Assembly (NCBI RefSeq): GCF_023228165.1
Contig: NZ_JALOBS010000009.1
Coordinates: forward strand, 62,001-126,000
Source of the DNA: Methylomonas sp.
Lineage (GTDB): Bacteria; Pseudomonadota; Gammaproteobacteria; Methylococcales; Methylomonadaceae
Direction: 5' to 3'
DNA: 64,000 nucleotides
Shown here one piece after another: positions 34,901 to 43,628 of this stretch (position 1 is the first letter of the stretch; the number at the start of each line of letters is the position of its first letter). A program made the translations under genes and the position numbers. The notes beneath the pieces were generated by a model. The model saw only the letters and a program-made list of their open reading frames with translations. It was not told where the DNA came from and did not search any database.

Positions 34901-35230
34901 CTAGCGTTGCGGTCCCCCAGCGGCTTTTGATGGTATGTCGATCGATAAAAATACAGGTAATACAAAAAGTATGACCAGCTTCAACAACATAATTGCCATT
35001 CCCAAACCCCACAAACCGGCAAAATAATTAAGCACCGGATTGACTTCGTCCACGGCGGCGAAACTCAGTCCATGATAGGTTACCAAGCCATCGGCGATAT
35101 GCAATACACCAAAAAACAAAATCAGCAACGCATTCACCACATGTTTTGGCTGCGTAAGCCAATAGCCATTGGGTTCTAATAGCCTGACTGCACTGGCATT
35201 TACAATTTTACAAAAGTTGATGGGCTGCAT
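34901..35230 (-). CDS. small membrane protein, DUF5658-like
   Basis: A 109-residue protein with two or three hydrophobic segments (about 29-47, 64-83, 84-98). The arrangement ADGLVTYHGL followed by EVNPVLNYF resembles DUF5658 membrane proteins, which share an xDxxxT and xEANPL pattern. ATG 35230 has GAGGAG upstream; a longer frame to 35290 is not supported. The function is unknown. Confidence 0.6.
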   Translation of the reverse strand: MQPINFCKIVNASAVRLLEPNGYWLTQPKHVVNALLILFFGVLHIADGLVTYHGLSFAAVDEVNPVLNYFAGLWGLGMAIMLLKLVILFVLPVFLSIDIPSKAAGGPQR

Positions 35231-35623
35231 GTCGTACTCCTCTAACTGGTAATACGCAATTTCATTCGGTAAAAAATACCCCACCATCAAAAAATCTACA
35301 TTACTCTAGCCGTGCTTGAGCCAATTAAATTAGAAAGTAGTGTGATAATCGGTTACCGTTTAATCGATATATCCCATTTCACTTCCAAGACTAAATTCAT
35401 TCGCCTTAGTTAATGAACGCAACTCAACTATAAACTCTTACAAATGGTTTACAATACACAAATATATGTATTATTTATTTCATATATGGCAACAAAATTC
35501 CCCCATTCCTGCATTGCAAACCCATTAGGTCAACGGTAAAGTAAGTAAATAAAGATAAGCACGAGCCGATCACGCAGCAATGCTTCGCTATGCGCTAAAA
35601 ATTCAACACATTTCCAAATCAAA
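35231..35623. other. 393-base AT-rich non-coding stretch
   Basis: No gene is visible. An inverted pair ATATATG/CATATAT at 35462-35487 lies in the most AT-rich part, about 140 bases before the DUF5710 gene, and may be an operator or promoter region. Nothing else stands out. Confidence 0.4.
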
Positions 35624-35935
35624 ATGGCGAAATCAATCACTTATTTGAATGTTCCTTATGCGCAAAAAGATGCGGCGAAAGCGTTAGGGGCCCGCTGGGA
35701 TACCGTCAATAAGAAATGGTATGTGCCCATCGGTAAGGAGATAGCGCCGTTCGCGCAATGGCTTTCCGACTTTGTTCCGCAACAAGCAGGTAATTCCGTC
35801 GCACCGAATAAGCCGATATCCACAGTATCGGCGACTAAAAAAACCATTTCGGCCAGCCAAAATTCAGGTGTGTTGACTTACCCCTCAATTCCGGATTTTG
35901 TCCCTTATGCCGGGGAAGAACCGCCTTGGGATTAA
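35624..35935 (+). CDS. DUF5710-domain protein
   Basis: A 103-residue protein with a DUF5710 domain at residues 5-45 (YLNVPYAQKDAAKALGARWD, then KKWYVP), a small fold often attached to plasmid primases and exonucleases. Here it is alone with a Ser/Thr/Pro-rich tail that ends in PYAGEEPPWD. The tail end recalls the acidic C-terminal tip of SSB, which is only a resemblance. The function is unknown. Confidence 0.75.
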   Translation: MAKSITYLNVPYAQKDAAKALGARWDTVNKKWYVPIGKEIAPFAQWLSDFVPQQAGNSVAPNKPISTVSATKKTISASQNSGVLTYPSIPDFVPYAGEEPPWD

Positions 35936-36074
35936 TATTTCTTTATTCCAAGTACAATCTTTCCGGCCGGTAACTGTTCGGCTAAAGGGCGCGAGCAGTG
36001 ACCATCGGTGCTTGATGCCGTTGGCATGGGAATATCTATTGGTTTTATGACCGAACGAGATCATTCACCAATAA

Positions 36075-36731
36075 TCAAGCCAATAAAGCTGCGATGATAC
36101 CTGTCAGAAAAATTCCGTCGAACGTCCCCGCCCCCCCTATCGACGCCACCGGAACATCAAGGCTGCCGATAATTTTCAGATGCAGTATGTCGGCACCTAT
36201 CAATACCCCTATCACCCCGCCGATATAGGCAAGATGCGCGGCATGCGCGGGGTCGAGCAGGAGCGCCAACATAGCCGACGCCAGCGGAGCTATGAATAAC
36301 GGCATGGCAATACCGAGGCCGGGAACGGGCCGACTAAGGCGATAACTTAAGCCGGCTATCATCAGGATGGCCACGCATAGCAATATCGGTTCAATTAATT
36401 GCAGCGAAATGAAATATACACACAAACCAACCGGAATCACGCAACCGCCGACATTGATGGCGATAATGGTATAAGCTTCCCTGGCAGGCTGAAATAATTC
36501 CCAAATAGGCTTTCTACCCGGCATCGTGACCAGATGACCGGTATTTCGGGTTTTTATTTTAAAAATGGGCAAATTGATACCGCTGCCCAACAGGGTCCCG
36601 ATCAATACCGCCAGCGTAGCTTCCGGAGTCAAGCCGAGCTTGGTAAAGGCAATTTCAAAGAAATGTACCTGTATCATCGCCACCAATACCAAGGACATCA
36701 GCAAAAACAGCATCAATGAAATGGCGGGCAT
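36075..36731 (-). CDS. DUF1614 membrane protein
   Basis: A 218-residue inner-membrane protein with about seven hydrophobic segments. DUF1614 signs are FEIAFTKLGLTPEATLAVLIGTLLGSGINLP (family core), VGGCVIPVG and the C-terminal GGAGTFDGIFLTGIIAALLA. The family is common in methylotrophs and archaea and has no known function. It stands alone and diverges from the cold-shock gene. Confidence 0.8.
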   Translation of the reverse strand: MPAISLMLFLLMSLVLVAMIQVHFFEIAFTKLGLTPEATLAVLIGTLLGSGINLPIFKIKTRNTGHLVTMPGRKPIWELFQPAREAYTIIAINVGGCVIPVGLCVYFISLQLIEPILLCVAILMIAGLSYRLSRPVPGLGIAMPLFIAPLASAMLALLLDPAHAAHLAYIGGVIGVLIGADILHLKIIGSLDVPVASIGGAGTFDGIFLTGIIAALLA

Positions 36732-37105
36732 GGTTGGCTCCTATGGTGTTTATTGCGAAAAGGCTCGGACATAGTTTATGTCAGGTTATCATTGCATAGA
36801 CCGACTTAAAACCGTCCGAGTATATACGCCCCCTTCTCGGCGCTTTATATCAGGCTATTCGAAGGGGGCTTCGACCAAGCTGACAGCCAACCAGAAAAAC
36901 TTTCCACCTAAACCAGAATTAAGTTGACAATCCCGTCAATAGGCCTAGAATCAGTTCCAGCTAGAAAATATGATTTACCCTTGTTTACCGTTTCGATGTC
37001 TCTTCTGTAGCTCCTTCGTCCTGCTTTTCATTCAGTAATTTCCGCATTGTCCAGCTATATCGGCCTTACCCAAGGCTTTATCTTACTAATTTTTTAAGGA
37101 CTTAT
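36732..37105. other. regulatory region between DUF1614 gene and cold-shock gene
   Basis: It contains an 8-base inverted repeat at 36828-36869 (GCCCCCTT/AAGGGGGC, 26-base loop), the strong promoter at 36924-36951, and the untranslated leader of about 150 bases of the cold-shock mRNA. No gene is visible. Confidence 0.6.
36924..36951 (+). promoter_or_regulatory. sigma70 promoter of the cold-shock gene
   Basis: A perfect -35 TTGACA at 36924-36929 and -10 TAGAAT at 36946-36951 with a 16-base spacer. Transcription would begin near 36958, giving a leader of about 148 bases, as in cspA-type mRNAs. The -35 is part of a TTGAC-N6-GTCAA palindrome (36924-36939), which could be an operator. Confidence 0.7.
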
Positions 37106-37324
37106 ATGTCTACTACAATGACAACCGGCATCGTTAAATGGTTTAACGCCGACAAAGGCTTCGGCTTTATCGAACAAAAATCCGGCCCCGATGTTTTCGT
37201 ACACTTTAAAAACATTCTCGCCACCGGCAACGGTTACAAAACCCTGGACGAAGGACAACATGTTCAGTTCAAGCTTGGTCAAGGCCCTAAAGGCCCGCAA
37301 GCGGAAGACGTGTCCATCGTCTAA
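37106..37324 (+). CDS. Cold-shock protein (CspA family)
   Basis: A 72-residue single cold-shock domain with RNP1 KGFGFIEQ and RNP2 VFVHFKNI. It binds single-stranded RNA and DNA and acts as an RNA chaperone. The start ATG 37106 has AAGGA upstream. It carries a few extra Thr residues at the N-terminus compared with CspA. A 12-base perfect inverted repeat follows the stop. Confidence 0.93.
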   Translation: MSTTMTTGIVKWFNADKGFGFIEQKSGPDVFVHFKNILATGNGYKTLDEGQHVQFKLGQGPKGPQAEDVSIV

Positions 37325-37335
37325 ATATCGAATTC

Positions 37336-37365
37336 AATCACAGCCATCATATAATGGCTGTGATT
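37336..37365 (+). terminator. hairpin after the cold-shock gene
   Basis: A perfect 12-base stem (AATCACAGCCAT against ATGGCTGTGATT) with a six-base loop, 12 bases after the stop codon. The T run is weak, so it may act as a 3' stabiliser or a partial terminator. Confidence 0.6.
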
Positions 37366-37529
37366 GACAATAGCATTGCACTCTGCAACCTATTTAATTT
37401 GCTAGAACCATCCTTGTCTTACCTATCGCGCTCAAAGCAGTTTTATTCAAAGCATCACATATGCGGTAATCGGGCAAAGCACAGCCTTTCAAAAAGGCTT
37501 TTTTAACCAAAACAATCTCAAACATAACC

Positions 37530-37646
37530 ATGCAAAAATTAATCGTAAAACCTCGCACAACACCGCCACCCCGCATTGGCTGGCACTATGACACTTATTT
37601 TCAAGAGCAATTAGCTAAGCTCAAAAAAGTTAATCACCCCCACTAA
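37530..37646 (+). CDS. possible 38-residue peptide, weak
   Basis: ATG 37530 to TAA gives a basic peptide with a Pro-rich PRTTPPPRIGWHYD segment and a helix AKLKKV. There is no clear ribosome site (AAACATAACC precedes). The composition is protein-like, but a frame of this size can arise by chance, and a minus-strand frame overlaps it. I keep it only as a candidate. Confidence 0.2.
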   Translation: MQKLIVKPRTTPPPRIGWHYDTYFQEQLAKLKKVNHPH

Positions 37647-37886
37647 AGAAATTTAACACCACGGCATTAAGCCAGCTTTAAATTACTATAATGACAATGC
37701 CATGCCATAGCTGAGATAGGCAGAGCCCATTGACATACAGCAACGAAGCCTAAGAAAACCAGTGGCTCCAGAATAAACCCCCGAACTTTAGAATAAGTAA
37801 AAAATACCTTGCTTTCACACGCTGTTGTTAAGGTGACTTTCGGCATTTACCCAAGCAGTTATCCCCAAAACTGGAGATCCAAACTC

Positions 37887-38213
37887 ATGAAAACTTCACT
37901 GAAAATTCTAATTTTATCGGCTCTCTTTTCCCTGAGCGCAGCCAGTTATGCCCAACAACCGCCCATGGGTGACGGCAAAGGCATGGAACACAATATGGGC
38001 GCAATGGACCCGGCAAAAATGACTGAGCATCTCAAACAAAAACAAGAAAACCTGCTGATGATGCACGACTTGTCGAATAAAATTCTGGCCGAAAAAGACC
38101 CGCAAAAGCAGCAAGCGCTTAAGGATCAACAACTAGAACTCATGAAAGCCCACCATATGGAAATAATGTCCATGCATCACGGCAAACCCATGGATCACAA
38201 GAAAATGCATTAA
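37887..38213 (+). CDS. secreted Met/His-rich small protein
   Basis: A 108-residue protein with a signal peptide (about 1-22, cleavage after SYAQ). The mature part is helical and rich in Met and His (MGDGKGMEHNMGAMD, then LMKAHHMEIMSMHHGK), a composition seen in periplasmic copper- or metal-binding proteins. ATG 37887 has GGAG upstream; the open frame reaches back to 37809 without a signal sequence. Copper handling would fit a methanotroph, but that is inference. A terminator follows. Confidence 0.65.
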   Translation: MKTSLKILILSALFSLSAASYAQQPPMGDGKGMEHNMGAMDPAKMTEHLKQKQENLLMMHDLSNKILAEKDPQKQQALKDQQLELMKAHHMEIMSMHHGKPMDHKKMH

Positions 38214-38243
38214 CTCAGAGCTGATTTAACATCGCTCAATGTG

Positions 38244-38270
38244 AAAAAGCCGGCTAATACCGGCTTTTTT
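38244..38270 (+). terminator. intrinsic terminator after the Met/His-rich protein gene
   Basis: AAGCCGG and CCGGCTT arms around a six-base loop, followed by six T residues. An A run precedes it, so it may also act in the reverse direction. Confidence 0.85.
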
Positions 38271-38337
38271 GGTAATGGCTGTATCCAGACGCCAAGAAAC
38301 CTTAAAATCACCGTTTCACAACAGCCATTTTTACCTA

Positions 38338-38844
38338 ATGTCTTCCTTGAAATATTTATCCGGCTATCCCGTAGCGGTCAGCGCGCAAATCGAGCAACTG
38401 CTTGAACAGGACAAACTCGGTGAAATCCTGTTAAAAAAATATCCAGCCAGCCATGACATACGTACGGACAAAGCGTTGTATAGCTATGTCATGTCCCTTA
38501 AAACCCAGTTCCTGCGCCAATCCGGCCCGCTAAGCAAAATCGTCTACGACGACAAAATTGACGTTTTACATCAGGCGCTAGGATTACATTCTTTCGTTTC
38601 CAGAGTTCAAGGCGGTAATCTAAAGGCAAAAAACGAAATCCGCATCGGCTCGGTATTTAAAGCCGTACCCCTGGAATTTTTACGGATGATTGTGGTGCAC
38701 GAACTGGCGCATTGCCGGGAAAAACAACATAACAAAGCCTTTTATAAGCTATGCGAACATATGGAGCCCGACTATCATCAACTGGAATTCGATCTGCGGC
38801 TTTACCTTACCTACCGCGACCGCATCGGCCCGCTCTACTCATGA
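38338..38844 (+). CDS. YgjP-like metallopeptidase domain protein
   Basis: A 168-residue protein with the zinc-peptidase motif HELAHCREKQHNKAFY (HExxH and downstream His) typical of the YgjP/WLM group of small metallopeptidases. The first 90 residues are helical. ATG 38338 gives the family-like start; an upstream GTG at 38269 overlaps the terminator and is unlikely. The substrate is unknown. It converges with the MDR dehydrogenase gene. Confidence 0.75.
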   Translation: MSSLKYLSGYPVAVSAQIEQLLEQDKLGEILLKKYPASHDIRTDKALYSYVMSLKTQFLRQSGPLSKIVYDDKIDVLHQALGLHSFVSRVQGGNLKAKNEIRIGSVFKAVPLEFLRMIVVHELAHCREKQHNKAFYKLCEHMEPDYHQLEFDLRLYLTYRDRIGPLYS

Positions 38845-38856
38845 CGGAGACGTGAA

Positions 38857-39816
38857 TTAAGGTTGCAACAAGATTTTCCTGACTCCGGGCTGTGCCGCAT
38901 GTTGCAAAGCGGCTAGGCCGTCTCTTAAGCTGTAGCGTCCATCCACCATTGTCTCTAGCGGGATGTTTCCTTGCCGCAATACCGCTAAAGCCTCGTCAAA
39001 AGGGCCGCAACGCGAACCCACTATATTCAATTCCCCAACCACCACCTTGGTTAGGTCGACAGGCTCGCTTGCCGAAAAGGTACTTTTCAAAACCACCGTA
39101 CCGCCAGGCTTGGTCATTCTTAGCGCTTGGCTAAAGCCGCCGGCTTGGCCGCTGGCATCCACCACGTAATCATAATAATTCGCCGATACATCCTGGACCA
39201 AAGCAGTCTTGAGTTGCCACTGCTTAGGTAATGCCAAGGACATTGCCGATCTGCCCAGTACCTCGACATCGTAACCGGCCAAAGCCAGGACTTTGGCGAT
39301 CAATAAACCCAAGCGTCCGGGGCCGATTACAGCCACCGGTTTAACCGGCCAATGTTCCAATTGCTTGAACACCCGAATCGCCGCCGCCAAAGGCTCGGTA
39401 AATACCGCCATTTCGTCCGGCACATCCTCCGGCACCAGGTAAAGATTACCGACCGGCAAGCTCACATAGTCGGCAAAAGCCCCGTCGTGTCCGCGTATAC
39501 CCAGCACCCGACGATTCAGACAATGTTCGGGGCCGTCCCGCCGGCAAACATCGCAAATCCCACAGCCGATATTAATCGAACCCACCACCCGCTTATTCAG
39601 CCAGTGACGGTGCGTTTCCTGACTAACGGCTTCGACCACGCCGACGAATTCATGACCAATGGTACCGGTGAATTGTGCGTAGCCTTTCACCAATTCCAGA
39701 TCGGTCGCGCAAATCCCGGCCAGTTTCAGCCGAATCAAAGCCTCGTCGGCGGAAACCTCCGGAATAGGCTTATCCTGGCGATAATTCAAACCCTTGTTTA
39801 ATTCTAACGCTTGCAT
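38857..39816 (-). CDS. zinc-dependent MDR alcohol dehydrogenase-like protein
   Basis: A 319-residue medium-chain dehydrogenase. The catalytic zinc site is CATDLE with GHEFVG, the structural zinc lobe is CGICDVCRRDGPEHC, and the Rossmann motif is VIGPGRLGLLIAKV. It is most like the threonine dehydrogenase/sorbitol dehydrogenase branch. The substrate cannot be told from sequence. The start is at 39816, with no gene sharing its direction close by. Confidence 0.82.
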   Translation of the reverse strand: MQALELNKGLNYRQDKPIPEVSADEALIRLKLAGICATDLELVKGYAQFTGTIGHEFVGVVEAVSQETHRHWLNKRVVGSINIGCGICDVCRRDGPEHCLNRRVLGIRGHDGAFADYVSLPVGNLYLVPEDVPDEMAVFTEPLAAAIRVFKQLEHWPVKPVAVIGPGRLGLLIAKVLALAGYDVEVLGRSAMSLALPKQWQLKTALVQDVSANYYDYVVDASGQAGGFSQALRMTKPGGTVVLKSTFSASEPVDLTKVVVGELNIVGSRCGPFDEALAVLRQGNIPLETMVDGRYSLRDGLAALQHAAQPGVRKILLQP

Positions 39817-39871
39817 GGGATGGGTTGACAGAAGATATCAGTAGCTAGCATGAATATTAACAGTCTATCAA

Positions 39872-40774
39872 TTACACGCCGGATAGGAATCCATCTTCAA
39901 TTTGTTTCATCGTTTTTCCGTTCGCCGATTTCCAACTCTGAGGCCCACTTCTTGAAGTGCCTGCAACAATAGCAGCAGCATAACTAGAAGAACTTAATAA
40001 GATATCGTCGGTAGCAACCAGTTTATCGCCATCTTCTTTAAGATAACCGGTTTTAAGCAATTGCGCTTTAATGTCTGCCAGTTTTCCGGGAATACTTCCG
40101 GAATTCGTTTTTGAGAGCAGCGATCCTTGTTTAAGCACAAAACCTTCATTAGTAGCAGCACCTTTAGCTATTAAATTATTGACAGTAAAAGTTAGCTCAC
40201 TAAGTGGGTTTATTCGTGTATTTTCTGCGCTAACCAGCCCTTCTCGTTCTTCGACATATTTTGTTTGTAAGATTAGCTCAAGAATGGGGTAACCTAAAAC
40301 GCCTAAGACCATGCGCACATTAACGACAAATTCTTCCATCGCGTCTCGATCAGCACGCGGAAGGCTTGATTCAGGAGGATTATTTCCATTCTCGAGCTGA
40401 TATCTGTCTGCTTGTTTAGCCAAACAGACCAGTACCGACTCCAAGTATTTAATATGCGCCTTGGTGAGATTTTCGTCTTTGCTAGTAAAGATAATTACTT
40501 CATTCCAGAACTCCTTATTTCTGTCGTGCGAAGTCAGTCGCTGCAAAACATTCTCCGATTCTCCAACATAAGCAATTGGTTTTGAATCGCCAAAACGGCT
40601 TTCAAACAAAAAATAAACTCCTGGCTTTGATGCTTCAGGCCATTTAGGTAGTTCGTTCAACCTACTTCGCGGACATGCAATAGCATGGCCTGTCCAATTT
40701 ACTAGCTCAGCGTATCTAATTCCAGTTGCAGTAGCATCCGCCAAATAGATTCGAATTGATTTACCTATTGCCAC
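39872..40774 (-). CDS. GIY-YIG nuclease-fold protein with C-terminal DUF4357
   Basis: A 300-residue protein. A GIY-YIG domain lies at about 50-135 (GVYFLFE, then AYVGESENVLQRL, and the Glu in KYLESVLV), and a DUF4357 domain at about 240-300 (SSSYAAAIVAGTSRSGPQSW). DUF4357 is common in restriction-modification proteins and predicted defence proteins. The start is GTG 40774 after AAGGGG. It stands alone between housekeeping genes, has a lower G+C feel than its neighbours, and was probably acquired by transfer. A DNA nuclease role is likely but unproven. Confidence 0.78.
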   Translation of the reverse strand: MAIGKSIRIYLADATATGIRYAELVNWTGHAIACPRSRLNELPKWPEASKPGVYFLFESRFGDSKPIAYVGESENVLQRLTSHDRNKEFWNEVIIFTSKDENLTKAHIKYLESVLVCLAKQADRYQLENGNNPPESSLPRADRDAMEEFVVNVRMVLGVLGYPILELILQTKYVEEREGLVSAENTRINPLSELTFTVNNLIAKGAATNEGFVLKQGSLLSKTNSGSIPGKLADIKAQLLKTGYLKEDGDKLVATDDILLSSSSYAAAIVAGTSRSGPQSWKSANGKTMKQIEDGFLSGV

Positions 40775-40970
40775 AGTTGCCCCTTAAAATATATAGCTAA
40801 AATTAGGTAGTTCATCTATATCATCCAGTATCACCCCACTCTAAGCAACAGATTCAGCGATTTCCCGTACGACACGCACCGCGCTTCATCGCCGACAAGC
40901 CAACATATCAAGCCCATCCAACGATCGGTTACAATGCCCTTTTTCGAACCCAAAAACGGAATGACCAGGT

Positions 40971-42539
40971 ATGCAAACAGAATTGCCGGCTAAATATTCT
41001 CAATGGCTGTTGCCGGTGCTATCCGGCGTCTTGATTGGTACCAGTTATATCCCGTTTCCGCCCTGGGCATCGTTATTCTGTTTTGTGCCGTTGTGGTTGT
41101 TTTGGCAGCAACAGCACCGCTTGAAAAACGTGCTGGTTAGCGGGGTTTTGACCAGTTTTATATACACGCTGATCGGCTTCAACTGGGTGACGTACACCTT
41201 GCACGAATTTGCCAAGGTGAACTGGTTCGTATCCGGCATCGGCATGATTTTGTTCGCCTTGTTCGGGCATTTATTTGTACCGATTGCCGGAGTGGCGTGG
41301 TTCTGGATTCGCAAACGATTAGCCTGCAACGCCGGCTTGTCGTTTGCTTTAATGGCCGTCCTCACGGCATTAGCCGAGCTTTACGTGCCGATGCTGTTTA
41401 AATGGAATTTCGGCTACAGCTGGTACGGGGCCGGCTTGCCGGTTTATCAGTGGGCTGAAATCGTCGGTTTTACCGGGCTGAGCATGTTAAGCATATTGAC
41501 CAATCTGCTGGTATTGTGGGCTTGGCGGCGGCGGGCGACTATCCACGGCAAACTTGGTTTTACACTGTTGCTGATGGTTTTCGCCGGGCTGAATGGGGGC
41601 GGCATCTGGCTAAAAAACCGCCTGCCCGAGCCGGACTCCGCAGTAGATGTGCTGCTGGTACAAGCCAATATCGGCAACCTGGAGAAGCAATCGATGGAAC
41701 GCGGCAAGGGCTTCCGGGCGGAAATCTTGACTCACTATTTCCAGGCCACCGACGCCGGCTTGGCGAAAAATCCGCAGGTGGATTTCGTGATGTGGTCTGA
41801 AACCGCCTTTCCTTCGCTGCTGGGCGGCGAATACAACCAGTCGTTTTACGCCGAACTGCTGCAAGAGTTTCTGCGCAACCGGCAAGTGTCATTACTTACC
41901 GGCGCGTACGCAAAAGACCCAAAATCCGGCTTGATCACCAATTCTCTGTTTGCCGTCGACCAGGAAGGCACTATCCTCGAACCGCATTACAGCAAGACCA
42001 TTTTATTGGCCTTGGGCGAATATATTCCGGGTGAGGAAACCTTCCCCTGGCTCAGAACCATGCTGCCGATGGTGGGACATTTCGGACGCGGCCCGGGACC
42101 GACCATGCTGCTAAAACTCAACGGCCATGCCATGGGTCCGCAAGTCTGTTACGAAAGCTTGTTTCCGGAATTTTCCAAGGGACTGGCGGATTTGGGTGCG
42201 CAATTTATCGTTAATGTCACCAACGACTCCTGGTACGGCAGCTGGCAGGAACCTTATCAGCATTTATACATGACCCTGGCCCGCGGCGTGGAATTCAGAC
42301 GGCCGGTAATGCGGGTCACCAATACCGGCGTCTCAACCGTGTCGCTGGCCAACGGCGACGTGCTGGAATTGTCGCCGCTGGATACCAGCTGGGCGGGCGC
42401 TTACCACGTACCTTTCGTAACCCAACCGCAAGCCACGTTCTACCAGCGTCATCTCAACCTGATGCCGGGGCTGTTGTGGACAGGCTTGTTAGCGTTGTTC
42501 GGCGCGGGCTTCATGCAAAAAACCAACCGGCTAAGCTGA
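40971..42539 (+). CDS. lnt: Apolipoprotein N-acyltransferase
   Basis: A 522-residue membrane enzyme that adds the third acyl chain to lipoproteins. Six N-terminal membrane helices (about 10-200) precede a nitrilase-like periplasmic domain with the Glu-Lys-Cys triad: E in WSETAFPS, K in HYSKTILLALGEYIPGE, C in GPQVCYESLFPE. The last helix is at about 493-512. It is followed immediately by the esterase gene (TGATG overlap). Confidence 0.95.
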   Translation: MQTELPAKYSQWLLPVLSGVLIGTSYIPFPPWASLFCFVPLWLFWQQQHRLKNVLVSGVLTSFIYTLIGFNWVTYTLHEFAKVNWFVSGIGMILFALFGHLFVPIAGVAWFWIRKRLACNAGLSFALMAVLTALAELYVPMLFKWNFGYSWYGAGLPVYQWAEIVGFTGLSMLSILTNLLVLWAWRRRATIHGKLGFTLLLMVFAGLNGGGIWLKNRLPEPDSAVDVLLVQANIGNLEKQSMERGKGFRAEILTHYFQATDAGLAKNPQVDFVMWSETAFPSLLGGEYNQSFYAELLQEFLRNRQVSLLTGAYAKDPKSGLITNSLFAVDQEGTILEPHYSKTILLALGEYIPGEETFPWLRTMLPMVGHFGRGPGPTMLLKLNGHAMGPQVCYESLFPEFSKGLADLGAQFIVNVTNDSWYGSWQEPYQHLYMTLARGVEFRRPVMRVTNTGVSTVSLANGDVLELSPLDTSWAGAYHVPFVTQPQATFYQRHLNLMPGLLWTGLLALFGAGFMQKTNRLS

Positions 42540-43156
42540 TGACTAACAATACCATTATTTATCTGCACGGCTTCAATTCCGCATCCTTGGATTTAAACGG
42601 CAACTTGCTGGTCGGCAAACAAAAACTGGCGGTGATGCAGGCGTTTTGCGCCGAAAACGGCATCGGGTTTGATACCCCGAATGTCGACTACCGGGATTTT
42701 CAAAATATCGTTGAAGACTTGCTGTTTAGCTGGAACCAATATCTGGATCAAGGTCATGAAGTGGTTTTCATGGGCTCGTCCATGGGCGGCTTTGCCAGCG
42801 AATACCTGGCCATGAAAACCGGCTGCAAAGCCGTCATGATCAATCCGGCCATCAGCCCCAGCGAATTATTGCCGCGGTTTATCGGCGTGAGCGAAAATTT
42901 TGAAACCGGCCAGCCTTATGATTGGACTCAACAGCATTGCGACCAATATCAACGCTACGAGCAAGAACTCGCCAACAGTGCGCAAGCGCTAGACAGAACC
43001 GTTTTACTGGATATGGCCGACGAGCTGCTGGATGCGGAAAAAACCCTGGCGAAATATAAAGCCATCGCCAAGGTGGTGACATTTGCCAGCGGTTCACATA
43101 GTTTCGAACACATGCGCGAGGCATTGCCTGTCATTGCGCAACTCCTCTCGATGTAA
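42539..43156 (+). CDS. YqiA/YcfP-family alpha/beta hydrolase
   Basis: A 205-residue esterase-like protein with YLHGFNS at the start, the nucleophile elbow GSSMGGF, Asp in the C-terminal third and His in GSHSFEH. The match to YqiA/YcfP size and motif is good. ATG 42539 shares one base with the lnt stop, so the two genes are translationally coupled. The natural substrate is not known. Confidence 0.85.
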   Translation: MTNNTIIYLHGFNSASLDLNGNLLVGKQKLAVMQAFCAENGIGFDTPNVDYRDFQNIVEDLLFSWNQYLDQGHEVVFMGSSMGGFASEYLAMKTGCKAVMINPAISPSELLPRFIGVSENFETGQPYDWTQQHCDQYQRYEQELANSAQALDRTVLLDMADELLDAEKTLAKYKAIAKVVTFASGSHSFEHMREALPVIAQLLSM

Positions 43157-43628
43157 CTTCACGGGCCACAGTTTCGCCCGGTGAAATGCCATCAGCCCCG
43201 TTATTCGAGATCGGCTTCTAAACGCCACCGGCGCGGAAAATGCTTTACCGCTGGAAGTGGAGCAAGATCACGCGGGATACGGCGAGCATCAGGCGCGACA
43301 GGTCATCGCCCAATTGCACAAACCAGCCAGGGCGCATGGTGTAACCGGCAGAGTTGCCAACAATACCCGCGCCGAGTTGACATTGCAGGGCGGCGGCATT
43401 TGGGACTATGCGGCAACCAATTATATTGCGCCGACCCGGCTATCGCTGAAAAAGCACTGCCCAACCAGGATTGAGATTGTTTCAGTCGACATCCAGGTAA
43501 TGCTACTCTCGCAGATCGGCTGACCTGGCTATATTAGCCAGACACCATTACCAAATAGCGCGAACCATTGAGTATAAAACGTCCAGGGACAAAAAAGTTT
43601 TAGTGCTCTGGTCGCCAAAAATTTCAAT
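43157..43628. other. 472-base stretch with a possible gene remnant
   Basis: A plus-strand frame through about 43216-43523 has protein-like composition (for example NATGAENALPLEVEQDHAGYGE) but lacks a start with a ribosome site and is overlapped by a second frame (43181-43474) whose end looks like its continuation. This would fit a frameshifted remnant. I cannot assign a family. Nothing else is visible. Confidence 0.3.

Larger units (their letters stand above)
37325..37886. other. intergenic stretch with an inverted repeat and one weak small frame
   Basis: Besides the hairpin at 37336-37365 and the 38-residue frame at 37530-37646, no feature is visible. The last 200 bases are AT-rich and probably contain the promoter of the secreted protein gene at 37887. 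Confidence 0.4.
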
